From NCBI GenBank assembly GCA_021209875.1, contig JAGYVD010000006.1, forward strand, positions 682,001 to 746,000: 64,000 bases of DNA, given 5' to 3'. The stretch is from Rosellinia necatrix. Taxonomy: Eukaryota > Ascomycota > Sordariomycetes > Xylariales > Xylariaceae. The position numbers were made by a program, and so were the translations under genes. Under the pieces are notes generated by a model. The model was given only the letters and a program-made list of their open reading frames with translations. It searched no databases and was not told the DNA's origin. Of this stretch, positions 12,152 through 23,019 are shown piece after piece (within the stretch, counting starts at the first letter, position 1; each line of letters begins with the position of its first letter).

Positions 12152-12307
12152 CTAGACCATTTCCGACGATCCCGAGCTACTTGTCGATGTCAGGGTGCCC
12201 TGGTGCCGGGCCACGTGCACGAGCCTGTAAATACCGAAGGCGATGGCGGCTAAAACAATGAATAGGATGATAATAATGATGGCGATGACGTCGTTTTCTT
12301 TAACCAT
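12152..12307 (-). CDS. 51-residue single-pass membrane micropeptide (candidate)
   Basis: A short uninterrupted frame from ATG at 12307 to TAG at 12152. Residues 1-6 are polar (MVKEND). About 7-26 form a strong hydrophobic helix (VIAIIIIILFIVLAAIAFGI). A basic stretch follows (YRLVHVARHQ), then a Ser/Thr-rich tail ending SSEMV. This is the layout of a type III or tail-oriented single-span protein with positive residues just inside the membrane. I recall similar small one-helix hypothetical proteins in Pezizomycotina but cannot name a family. It is below the usual ORF length cut-off. It stands alone, about 1.5 kb from either neighbouring gene. Chance occurrence is possible, but the clean helix, flanking charge and Ser-rich tail make it a reasonable gene. 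Confidence 0.5.
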   Translation of the reverse strand: MVKENDVIAIIIIILFIVLAAIAFGIYRLVHVARHQGTLTSTSSSGSSEMV

Positions 12308-13901
12308 GATGACTGGTGTTGGGGTTCACCCGGTAGTTCAGGGAGGAACCTAGGCGGAGATGATGGCGGGAACGGAAGGGGATCCGAGCCGACGAGGGAG
12401 GGCCGCGTGGAACAGAGGCGGCAAGTTGCCGCGGTGTGAGGGACACGAGGGTACGAGTTGTTCGTCCAACAACGGAAAGGGTGCCGGTCTAAGTCCTGGA
12501 GAAGTATACCAGTCAGTACACATGAGCGACGTTAGGAAGATGGTAGAGATAAGATGTCACTCACCTCAATTGCAGTAAAGAACTCAACAGCTATGTGTAT
12601 GATCGTTATATAATCGTTATATGGTCGTTATATGGTCGTTAAGAATCGGTAAATAGTCGTGAAGGGAGATGCGGGGGATTGAGCAGCAATGTCAGATGAT
12701 ATTGGTATCACCCAGATAAGATCAATTATGGATGATAGAATAAATAAGCAAGTGCCCGCCTCCAATCTGTTTGACCAACAATGGGAGTAGTGCGCGGATT
12801 TCGATCTGAAGATAGCTGTTGAAGTCGTGAAGCACGAGAAGTGAGATAAGATGGGGAGGTTACTCAATGTCGGCCAAGGTGGGAAGACTCAGTACCCGAC
12901 ACCTTTTAACTGGCTGGTTGCCCTGCCATCCCACCTGCAGTAAATAGCGAGGCTGGTTACAAGCAGCGCAGTTGGGTGGAAAAGCGCAAGGCTGGATGGA
13001 GGAAAACGCAATGAAGTGGGGTTGACAGGGGTCTAAATGGGCTGGCCACTGGCCAGTCCGCGAAGTGCGACAACAAGGGGTAGAGCGGAGTGGGGTAGAC
13101 TTGCCCGTTGCTGGCTACCTAATTGCGGAGACAACCACTAACTAGCCACCAGCCACCGAATTTGAGCCACTGTCTCGTTTTCCACCTTAGGTCGGCCGGC
13201 CATGCCACGCCATGCGCGAAGTAGCTATTATAGTAGGTATATAGGTAGGAAGCCAGCGGGTGATTCATCAAAGAGATGACTAGAAATAAAAAATGGAAAT
13301 AAAAAATAAAAATAAAAACCCGTAGCTAACTATTGGAAATAACTCCACTAAAATTGTACTTGTATGATTGATACCCAATGTATCCCACCGTAGCGCGCAT
13401 ACGTCCAAACTGTCAATCACTTCCTTGTCGCAGGCTCGTTACCAATTGAGCTCCGCTATTGGTGGACGGAAGATAGGTAGTTCTTTATGGCCCTGATTGA
13501 TTACATACACGTTCTACGTCACTCACCTGGCTGGCTGGCTAGCTAGGAAGTGGATGTATCATACACATATTAAATATGTGAGTAGCAAAGCTGACACGGT
13601 CGATAATTACTTCCAATAAAAAGATCCCGAAACCCTGTGTCGATTCAAAACGCCGTAAGTATGTCAGCCCATACATGTTGTACGCCGGCAAACCGGGCGT
13701 TCTATCCGCCAGGCGCGAAAGGATACACCGTGCCCGGGTTGTAGAGGGGCTAGAACGTGAATAATGAGAACCTATACGACTTGATGCGTCAAAACCTCTC
13801 CCATACTCACTGTGGTTACTGGAAGTCACCAGAAGTCCTTCGCCTATACATCTAGCTACTAACCCAACGCCGCAGCTCGCTTCCATAGCGCATTTTGGTT
13901 A
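12308..13901. other. Intergenic, nothing recognised
   Basis: Contains a short 11-bp array at 12601-12640 (separate entry) and AT-rich sequence. A frame of 115 codons on the minus strand at 13539-13886 has no motif and sits directly beyond the HP1 stop, where 3' UTR is expected. Confidence 0.55.
12601..12640. repeat. Tandem array, 11-bp unit (GGTCGTTATAT-like)
   Basis: Three full copies and one partial copy of an 11-bp unit, differing at the first two bases of each unit (GA, AA, GG, GG). Confidence 0.85.
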
Positions 13902-15147
13902 CTACTCCTTCAATCCTTCATTGCCTGTGGCCACAATCTTAACGTGTCGCTCGTAAAATTGCAGCATCTGTAGGTGCACGGGGTAGGGCCTAGTTAGCGA
14001 TATATACAAAACAAGACTGAGGTGAATAGAGCAGAGAGACATATAGGCATGGGGGGGCAAGAAGCATTCAAGATAGCCTTATATTGTTTGATCCACATAC
14101 CTTCTGAGGGCAACGAGCGTAGATGACCTTAGTATCATGCTGTGTCTTTTGTCCTTCTTTCCAGGTGAGGTACACGATAAGCTTGCCCGTGTTCTCATCG
14201 TGGCAAGCATCAATAGATTCCACTGCATCTTCCCATGACCCCTGTGGCGGTTTCCAGGCGCGAACACTAGCCGGTGGGGTTGCCGATGCGGGGTGGCCGT
14301 CGTTGCGCCGTCGTTTTGTACCGTTCACTGGTGTACCACTTGTCGACGGTCGGCCGCGTTTCTTGGTTTTAAGAGCGGTTTGGGTTTCCTCTAGTATCTT
14401 GTCGCGACCGCCAACGCTCTCTAGATATTCGTCAAGTACCCCTGCTGCGTTCTCCCTGTATAGGCTAGGTCAGGTACCAGAGACTATATGTACGTGTGAA
14501 AGCCCAGATGGATAGAGGGGCTAAATTCCTCACCTCAGGTTGCTCTCTTCTTCCCAAGTCAGATCTGATTTCTTTTCATAGCCTTCCCATTTGACTTGGT
14601 ATTTCAGGGTGCCCTTAGCGGCGTGTTAGCGCGAACGACGAGAATATTATCGGAGGTGGACAGGAAGAAGATGACAGGACAACTTACGTCGGCTTCTAGT
14701 GAATGTGCAACGATCTTCTCAACAATATATCTAGCACCTATGAGTTAGTGACGGGCCAAGGTGGCGCGCGTAATGCGACAAGAGACAAGCGGGGGTTGGC
14801 GCACTCATCGTCGCCTAGGTCTTCGTCGTCGCCTTCTTCATCTCCGTCGTCTTTTGTATCGTCATCTCCAACAACATCCAGCATTTCATTGTCGTCCTGG
14901 TCGTCGTTGTCGTCGGCCGAGGTACCGTTATAACCGGCGGCGGGGGCGCGTTTCTTGGTAATAGGAATGTTGAGGTCTCCTAGGTCTGACGATTCATCGT
15001 CACTTATGGCTAGAACGGGTTGAGAGGCGTTAGTTCGCGCCCTAGATGACTGACGAGGAATGGCGACAGCGACAATACAACGACCAGTATGGGTGAGGAA
15101 AACGTGATCGTGGCAGAATAACAGGGGAGGCGCGTACCGGGAGGCAT
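13902..15147 (-). CDS. Heterochromatin protein 1 homologue (Swi6/HepA/HPO type), six exons
   Basis: Binds H3K9-methylated nucleosomes and builds heterochromatin in the nucleus. Exons: 15147-15138, 15009-14805, 14730-14688, 14613-14534, 14455-14101, 13967-13902. All junctions keep frame and give 252 residues. An acidic N-terminus (D/E-rich, about 20-70) leads into a chromodomain (about 72-125) starting EYIVEKIVAHS and containing VKWEGYEKKSDLTWEE; the cage aromatics Y73, W and Y are present. A basic hinge follows (KKRGRPST, KRRR at about 160-163), then a chromo shadow domain (about 183-245) with GSWEDAVESI, YLTWKEG and YARCPQK, finishing MLQFYERHVK in the last exon. The first coding exon is only 10 nt (MPP plus one base). 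Downstream partners in fungi include the DIM-5/Clr4 methyltransferase and DNA methylation. Length agrees with fungal HP1 proteins. Confidence 0.93.
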
Positions 15148-15329
15148 TGTAGCAGGCGTGTGTGCGTGCAATTAAAAGAAGCTATCAGTGTCGCGTATTA
15201 GGACAAAGATATTTGTAGAATATATCGGTTGACGGGTTGCAATGAATGGCGAATTTCTAAGCAAAGCGAATAGTAGTCGCATTAATCGAGGGTAGATAGT
15301 GTGCACGCAGAGGTCTCGCGGTTTTGCTA

Positions 15330-15870
15330 GGTAGGTAAGTAGGTATTGGGTTTATTACTAGGTTAGTTCTACAGTACCCAGGTTGAGAATAGGTAGCACC
15401 TGCATGTGCTAAGGTAGCTCCTAGGTAGGTACCTAGGTTACCTGGTAGGTACTAGGTACCGAACTAGTGGCTGGTTATGATGTGGCTGATGGATAGGCGG
15501 CTCCGCGGAGCTGTGGCTAGGAGCTACCCAGTGCTGCCTAAGGGTCGTGGCCATCAAGAGTTCACCTTGTACCAGACAGGGAGCCAACATGGGCGCCTAC
15601 ATGTACCTAAGCCTTCATGCAAGGCATACCTACGTGCCTATGGTAAGTACTCCCTACTACCCTAGGTACCTACCTACCTTCCTAGGTAGTTCGCACTACT
15701 CGGGCCTACCTACCTACGTATCTACAGGACCTTACCTACCTCCATACAGCTAGTGCCTAATAGTGCTTCAAAGGCTGGCTGACTACGGGCAGGTACCTGC
15801 TGAAGTAAATAAGTATGTAACAGGTTGCATGTGGTACCTACCTCCACATCTACAGGTAGCTAAGGGTTCG
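15330..15870. repeat. Cluster of palindromic TAGGTACCTA-type motifs
   Basis: About 540 bp in which TAGGTA, GGTACC and CCTACCTA recur on both strands many times, including longer imperfect palindromes around 15420-15470 and 15660-15725. Smaller groups occur near 32270-32530, 46290-46420, 51230-51290 and 60950-60975. Confidence 0.8.
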
Positions 15871-16978
15871 GGAACAAAAACCCCGGACCCAGCAGGCTAC
15901 CTAGGGTCTTACGAGTAAGGTCCTCACTTGATATCAAGCAACCAATCGCGTTGTAAGCGTTTAGCTCGAATTGATCGAGGCGACAAGTTGTCAACAAACA
16001 ACCTTTATGCTTGAAGCGTTTAAAAGGAGTAGATTGGTGTAACTAGTAAGTGCCCATGCCTATTTCAAGCCATTGTGTTTGTAAAGAGGCAGATATCTCA
16101 TGCAGAGACAGGTACAGTATCGAACAGAACAGATTCAAACAAAAAGGTACCACTGACAGCAAAGGATACTTCCGCGGGCGTTAGCGAGCAGATCATTCGG
16201 TCAGTTAGTGCCTTCTAACCTGATGGATATCTCCACTCGGGTTTTCAGCCGGCTGCATTCCAACTGCACTAGGCAGGTCAGCTACCCGCTAGACTACCTA
16301 GGTATACATTCTCTCTACTTCTCATATCGCCTCCACCAGCAGCCATGGGCAAGTTCACCAGAAGTATGTAATCCCGGACAGGTTTATACTCAGTGGACCG
16401 GTTGGAGACAGAAGTACCTGGGCGTTGTAGGTACCTCTCTACCGTGATACCCCTGACTCCTAGACAGAACGTCGAAGAAAAGCGAGCACTGAGAGGGACG
16501 AGGGAGTGCAGAAAAGGACGTAAGGTAGAGGAAGAAGACGAGGAGAAGAAGCAAAGGGGAGAAAGAGAGAGAAAAAAAAAAAAAAAAAGAAACAGAAAAA
16601 AGATCCAAAGGAGACGAAGAAGGCCCAGACTTGGGAATTCCCACTTGAACCAACCGAAGAAAAAAAAAGGCAGAACATCTACTGCCATGCGAACTTTTAC
16701 TCAACCAAGACACATTCAGGCTAACTAGTGCAACAAACAAACCTCATCTCTTCCTCCCCATCTCCTCAACTCCTGGTGAACAAGAAACGTTGTCGCGTAC
16801 GGCCAATCTCCCTCTCGCAGACCACGACTTCTGTCGATGCACACTTTGGATGACTCTCGAACAGGGTGAGCTCCTCGGGGGCGCACTACCAGCATCCAAT
16901 CCAATCCGTCCATTTCCGTCGCCAGCTTCAACTCCATCTTGACCTGGGTCTCGACCTTGATCTCGGCCTCGACTACAA

Positions 16979-16980
<2 letters not shown>

Positions 16981-17021
<41 letters not shown>

Positions 17022-17104
17022 CACGCGCAGACATACACACATACACACACATACACACATATATACACATATATACACACACGTACACACAAACATACAC
17101 ACTT
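16981..17104. repeat. CA microsatellite
   Basis: A run of CA dinucleotides that becomes interrupted by CATA and CACG units toward its right end, followed directly by a CT-rich tract to about 17230. Confidence 0.95.
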
Positions 17105-17426
17105 TCTCTCTTTCTCTCTCTTACTCTCTCCCCTTTCCTTCCTCTCTCTCTCTCCCTCTCTCCCTCTCTCTCCCTCACTCACTCTCTTGTTTCCTCGTCC
17201 TTCCCTCCTATCCGCCTCTCTCTCGCGTTGTCCTCGTCTTGCTCTGCGCCTTCGTCTTTGTCTGCTCGAAACATAGCATTATTGCCTAGCTAGCTGTCCG
17301 TGGCTTCTACCTACTAGCTCCCTCTCGCTCCTTGTCGCTTCTTACACCCCCCCGGCCTACGACCGCGATCGTCACAGCTGCGACCCCAATCTGACGACAA
17401 CGTGTCCCCGACCTCCTCCCCCCAAC

Positions 17427-19499
17427 ATGCCCGAGTCTGCCAACGCAACTGCTGCCGGCGCCGCCGCTGGTGCTGCTTCTATAGCCACCTCCCCCCACCG
17501 CCGCAGCCGAGTCCCCAGCCGCTCTCAAGGCCAGTGCTGCTAAAGACAGGAACTGCCCATATTGTGGTCAGGCCTTCACCTCCTCGTCCCTCGGCAGACA
17601 TCTTGATCTTTACATAAAGGAGAAGAACCCGAAGCCACCAGATGGTATTCACGATGTCGACGCCATCCGTAAGATGCGAGAGTCGATCACCCGGCGTCAG
17701 CCGAGAGGTTCCCTCGCACGCCGGGATCTCTCCAATCCAGGTACCCCGGCTTCTTCCTCCAGAAAGAGCCCGGCCCCGTCCACGGCTCCGGATCCCGTTA
17801 TAAGGCCACCCGCTATCCCGAAGGAAGGACAATTCGTCGTCGACCATCAGACCATCCGCTACCCCTTCCAGCCTTCGTGGGAGGCAACCGGCGTCATCAA
17901 CGACATACCCCAAACAACTGGCGACCGTGTAAGCGGGAGTAGCGGCGCTTGGGAGGGTCGAGCCAGGGCCAGTCCTGGCAGAGACGCGTCCACACGCCCC
18001 CAGAATCTACAGCGGGCGCCGAGTCGAACGGCACAGAAGATGCAGCTCGACACGAAACAGCGATTAGCCGATGCCATGGACACGGCCCGAGCCGCCGAGC
18101 TCGCATTACGCGAATTGCTCAGCTCGATAAGAGCGGCCAAGTATGCTCATTCATCCCTGCCACTTGCCCTCTGATAGGCCCTGCTACTAACTGCTAACGC
18201 TCCGCTAGGCAACACGTGGACATGAACTCGCTACCTTTTGATTTCGACCCTTTGGCTCTCGACTTTCCGGCCCTTACCCTGCAGTGTCTCAAGGCACCAC
18301 CAACCCTGTTTTCCTCCACGCCACACCCGACCTCGACCTCGTGGTCCATCCAACCACCAGGCCAAAAACAGCACGAGGCACTACAAATGTACTTCCGCGA
18401 CGAGTTCGACAAATGGCGTGTTGCCTGTGCCACTGCCACGACTATCTCGACCGAGGAGTTGACCTATCCGCCCTCGGAAACGAATTTCCCTCGTGATATG
18501 CGCGAAAGCGTCAAGAAGGCTGAAAAGGCGGCCGCGCTACTAGAGAAACAAGTCCACGAACACTTGCAGTCGACCTACCAAGTTTGGGAACAGCTGACGC
18601 CGCAACGCCGGGGTGAGCTTTGGGGCCTAGAGCTTGCCAGGAGCGTCGGCCGAAGGCAGAAAGAAATTGAGACGCTGAAGGAGGCACAGTACGCTAACAG
18701 GCAGGAAAATGCTAATCTTAAAACACAAATCGAACAGTTGAACCACCTGCAGCAGCCGAGGGAGTACAGGATTATGCCGCCCGCGACGATACCTATAGAA
18801 GAGACGTTTATGAACTACTTGCTTAGCCTCGGCGCCAGCGGCGTAAGTGGTGTTGGCGTCACCTTGGAGGAGCGGCATGTGGATCTGAATACGATGGTTT
18901 CCCGCGCTATAGACCGTTGGAAGTCGGTCATTATATCAACCAGGAGCGCCGGGATGGGCGGCCAAAAACCACTTGATCAGGTGACACCCACGGTGACGCC
19001 TACAGGCGCGACACCCGTTACGGCGCCTCCGCCGTCCCAGCGTGGGTCAGGGGCACAACCACACCATTCTCAAAGACCGCTTGCCTTGCCCCAAGGTCTG
19101 CCCGCTGGGTCTTCGACGACGACAGCGGCCCCATCGGCCGCCGACGAAGAAAACAGTGATGAGGACGCCGATGCCGACATGGACGAGGGGGATGACTTCG
19201 CCCCGATGGTACCGCCCATTGCGAAAGCGCCCGCTCAGATACAACCGCAGCTCGAGGTGTCGCGGACAAGAGGCCACGGTCAACGGGGTACAAATAACAC
19301 AAACACGCGGTTTATGGTAAACGGGAATAACGGTATGAATAATAGAGGGCTTAGCCTCCGGCGTTCGATCCCCAGCACCAATGCGGCTTCACCAATGACG
19401 GCCCAGCGGCAACTTCAACAGGCGCACATAAATAGCGACGAATATGCAACTAGTACAGGTCAGGGGGTCGTCTGCGACGACCCTATGTACAGTAAGTAG
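17427..19499 (+). CDS. Conserved fungal zinc-finger/coiled-coil protein, with an apparent frameshift near the start
   Basis: ATG at 17427 opens MPESANATAAG... but this frame stops after about 40 codons. The conserved part lies one frame over, entering at about 17497 (TAAAESPAALKASAAKDRN). One C too many in the six-C run at 17491-17496 would explain this; no intron fits in the space. The body continues to 18140, an intron at 18141-18208 (donor GTATGC, acceptor CTAG) keeps frame, and the second exon runs to TAG at 19497-19499. Seen: a CPYCGQAF...GRH finger, KPPDGIHDVDAIRKM and ITRRQPRGS, which I take as conserved fungal signatures; a MNSLPFDFDPLALDFPAL segment; a coiled coil (about ELARSVGRRQKEIETLKEAQ); and an acidic stretch near the end. 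Function unknown; the finger suggests nucleic-acid or protein binding. A strong donor (GTAAGT) overlaps the stop at 19492, so a further 3' exon is possible. Confidence 0.72.
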
Positions 19500-22400
19500 C
19501 TAAACCCCTTACTCCATCATCTACTCTAGTCCTCGTCTCAGAATCTTTGCACATTTGCATCGTGGTACTGTGATTATCCATTTGAATCTGCTCTCCAAAA
19601 TGCCTTGATAACCACCTACTTTGTCAACCCGGCCAAGCTAGCCAGCCTATTCCATACACACAAAAACTAACTACGCGGTAGTGGATTAATAGATAATTGG
19701 AGCGGTCATGGAGGCGTTCAAAAAGGAATAGATAAATTTGTGCTGGGTTATTAACTGGTATAAAATAGGCGCGAATAATTTCGAGGCTATCTCTCCTCAT
19801 AAGTGTGCGCGCGTTTCACGATTGTGTACGCATTATAGAATATAGGGGATATTACTAATTTAGCCAGGAGGTTTTCGTATGGCTCCTCCCTCTGAGAAAA
19901 GTTGGATAGATATACTTAAGGGGCCAATGTTCCCTCCTTCACAAACTCGCCCTAGAATACATTCTCCCGCCCCCCTGGGATTTGAATATTACCCAAGACG
20001 ACCATCATGACACTGCATAGTATGGATTACAGAGTAATTCGCGGCCGTAGTCATATCAATACCAGGGTACGCCCGGGCGAATAGATATACGATGCCTGGG
20101 GTATTCGACAAACACATTAGCACGAGGATGCGCGGGAAGCGGTGGTGAAATGCTATGACCGACAGACGATGTGCGCCCCTATCTGCCCGGCTCGTTTGGT
20201 CGATTGGAAATCCCAAATTCCGAGTTGTCTTCGACGATTGCCGCGAAGAAATATCTAATATACCGTTAAATTTAATTATGATCACAGATTCCCTTTCAAC
20301 ATAGCCTAGAAGTAGTCCAGTGTTCAGAGAAGCCCGAGGTACCCTCCCCCTGTTTAACGACTTGCTCTCAATGACTCCCACCGCTATTGGGGCATGCTTT
20401 GCCTCGCATTGCTCTTGGTTTCGGCGTACATAGGCGATCATTGCGTTGATTGATGACCCGTAGAACCTATGAACTGGTCTAACGCAATATGTAGGCCTGG
20501 CTTCCATCGGCTAGCTACCTGTTGGGATTGCTGGATATTTGGCCGTCTCAGGCTGATGCGCATACCTTCTTGGCCACTTGCGAGTGATTATGAATGATTT
20601 AGTTTTCGCTCATGTTACTTATTTTTGTTACTGTATTCCGCATATCCTATCTCTGTTAGTCGGATTGCCTTCTTTTCTGAAGCCCATGACCAAATAGCCG
20701 AGCCTCGTGTGCGCGTTTAGCGTTTAGGATAGGCAACAGCATCACCAGATTTCTCATAATCAGATGCTGCAAAACTTTAGTTCTAGTTGAGCATTACACC
20801 ATCGTTATCTTTACCCTAGGGAGGGGGTTAATAAAGACAGGCTGTACGTGGGCTTCGCGCCGAGTCTGCTTGAACATCTGTCACGGTCGATTTATTGGTT
20901 GTCTACTGCCTGAGCTTTATGTTCTGGGCTAACGTAATACTCGCTTTAATACTCAACCCTGGTGAACACATCCGTTCGGATATCTCTTGATGTCTAACTT
21001 ATTACTTTTCACCTCTTTTCAGCTACTATGCTCCCTTCAGCAAAATTCCAGCTTATACTAGGCAACGATGCATAAATAACTAGTGGCTTTCCTAATCATA
21101 CCATACTAAGGGAGGGTAGAAGCGAGACAGCCTTTATGTGGTTGCTGACTAGCTAAGGCAGGGTAGACTTCTGACTTCTTAAGGACCAGTAGGAGGAGGA
21201 CTTGGCGCTAAACTCATATAACCGCTGGCCTATAGCCTATAGTGATCAAATGCTTTCGATGCTTATTGATTATGCCCTGTTGGTCAAGCGGAAATAAGCA
21301 AACTACTATACCATAGCATATATATACTAGGGATAAATATGAAGCAGTGAAACGTTACTTACCTACCTATAAAGGCACTCGGTTCACAGCGAAAATGCTC
21401 CTATAATATACATCGGCCGTATCACAGGCTCACAGGACACAGCCTTCTTTAATGCAAACATAATAATAATATTTTTTTCATGCCTATCTACGACCTATAA
21501 TATATGCTATAACGCCTGGTTCCAGCAAATTGTATGTAAACCAGCCAACACTTTACGCGAGACGAATGGCCACAACGGTCCAAATAGCTCCGTATCACAG
21601 TTCAGTATCTAACATGGACTAATGGCAGAAGTATCATTAGGTATACATCAGACATGCAAGCCCTTTGTCGAGGCGTGCCACCATAAACCAACCCGATTGA
21701 CGGGCCCTGCAAGCTGAGGTCTCAGCCGGACATGCTAAGGACGAGTCTGCCTAATACAACATACGGCCGATACATATAGATGACCCGGGCGCCATCATAC
21801 CATACGATCTCTCTCTCTCTCCCCTTCCCGGCCCGCCCGCCCCTCCTTCCTCGAGGTCAGTCCACTAGGGAGTCAACAGCTAACATCAGCCCGGATGTAA
21901 GCCACACCACACACTTACCTCTATAAATAGTGCGCCGCCCTGGCCACCGCCAACCCTCACATGACTACTGTTAACGGACTGACGTGCAGAGAGAGAGAGA
22001 GAGACCCGATAGCGAAAGTCCGGAATAACGACTCACCTACCGCCACGCAAACGCCAGATGGGGAGGACCTATAACGGCAGGAGGGAACGGCCATGGGAAA
22101 AAGACTCTAGGCGGGGTAAGCTGACGGCTGAGTTGGCACACGGTTGTTCGACTGGACTCTCTCTCTCTCTCTCTCTCTTTTCCTCCCTTCCTCCCCCGCC
22201 CTCCGAAACCCAGATGCCTCCACCGGCATGATCCCTGGGGTGCCTAACCTATGAACGCTTATACTACGCTCGGTATTGAGTATGTCTTGCCTGGACTAGA
22301 TAGTGGCTGGTCTCGAGGGAAACGGTTGCGAAACGTCGTGGGAAACACCGTCCCACTCACGTGTTTCCCTCCGTCGTCTTGCTCAGCTGCTTCTTGATAC

Positions 22401-23019
22401 ATTATGATTTGTGAGGGGCCCGGCTATCCCGTGACCGTAATAGTGATCCTAGTGGTAGTCGTATTAGTTGAAGATGTATTGGATTTTGGCCATTCATAAA
22501 ATGTTTCTTGTCACTCGCATGGCGGTCAGAGCTTGCGTCAAAATGTCGAAATTTGATACATTTATAATAGCTTGCGCCGATTGGAACAACTGTATAATCA
22601 ATCACCATAATGCTGCCTAACCGTCTAATATGCTTTGCTTGCCTACGCTCGGCAAAATAAACAATCAATGCTCCCCCAAAAATTTCCCGCTCTGAATTTA
22701 CATGCAATCGTCAGATGAACATCTCTCAAGGTACTGATCAAATTAAGCCCTTGTCTCTGAAGCACCAGTATGTCTCTCGTCATCAGGCATCGAGCCCCCG
22801 TTTGTTTGCCACCGGGCGAGTCATGGAACCGTAATTATGAATATTATAGGCGGAAAAGGTAAAAAAAGCCAATCCAATGATCTTATGTCTCATTTTATTT
22901 TTGTACAATCGCAAACGCTACCAATAGGTTGGGAACACAAAGGATAGCCTAGAACGAAAAGATCGGTTCGGTAATGCGTAACCCCCGTTGTGGTAGCGGC
23001 ATTAGATGAAGTAGACTAT
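19500..23019. other. Gene-free 3.5 kb, AT-richer, possible decayed repeat
   Basis: No motif-bearing gene. The longest frame is 172 codons on the minus strand (19989-20507), without a recognisable domain. Two loosely similar blocks, near 20815-20860 (CTAGGGAGGGGGTTAATAAA start) and 21105-21150 (CTAAGGGAGGGTAGAAGCGA start), suggest a diverged repeat. AG/CT microsatellites lie near 21810, 21988-22004 and 22157-22178. Confidence 0.5.
21988..22178. repeat. Inverted pair of AG and CT microsatellites
   Basis: An AG run at 21988-22004 and a CT run at 22157-22178 are complementary and about 150 bp apart. The stretch between them is ordinary sequence. Confidence 0.7.

Larger units (their letters stand above)
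15148..17426. other. Intergenic between divergent HP1 and zinc-finger genes; repeat-rich
   Basis: Contains a dense cluster of TAGGTACCTA-type motifs (15330-15870), an A-rich stretch near 16570-16670, a CA microsatellite (16981-17104), and CT-rich sequence that probably serves as leader for the zinc-finger gene. No convincing gene; the frames at 16278-17289 derive from the low-complexity DNA. Confidence 0.6.

Noticed and set aside
13430..13475. tRNA-like A-box and D-arm on the minus strand (GCTC...GAGC pairing around AATTGGTAAC)
   Set aside because: No anticodon stem, no T-arm GGTTCGA box and no acceptor stem can be formed; at best a tRNA fragment or chance.
16866..17289. His/Thr-repeat proteins of 116-144 codons
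   Set aside because: Translations of the CA and CT microsatellites on either strand.
19989..20507. 172-codon minus-strand frame
   Set aside because: No domain, signal peptide or family resemblance, and it lies in gene-free AT-richer DNA. Kept only as a note; transcript data could revive it.
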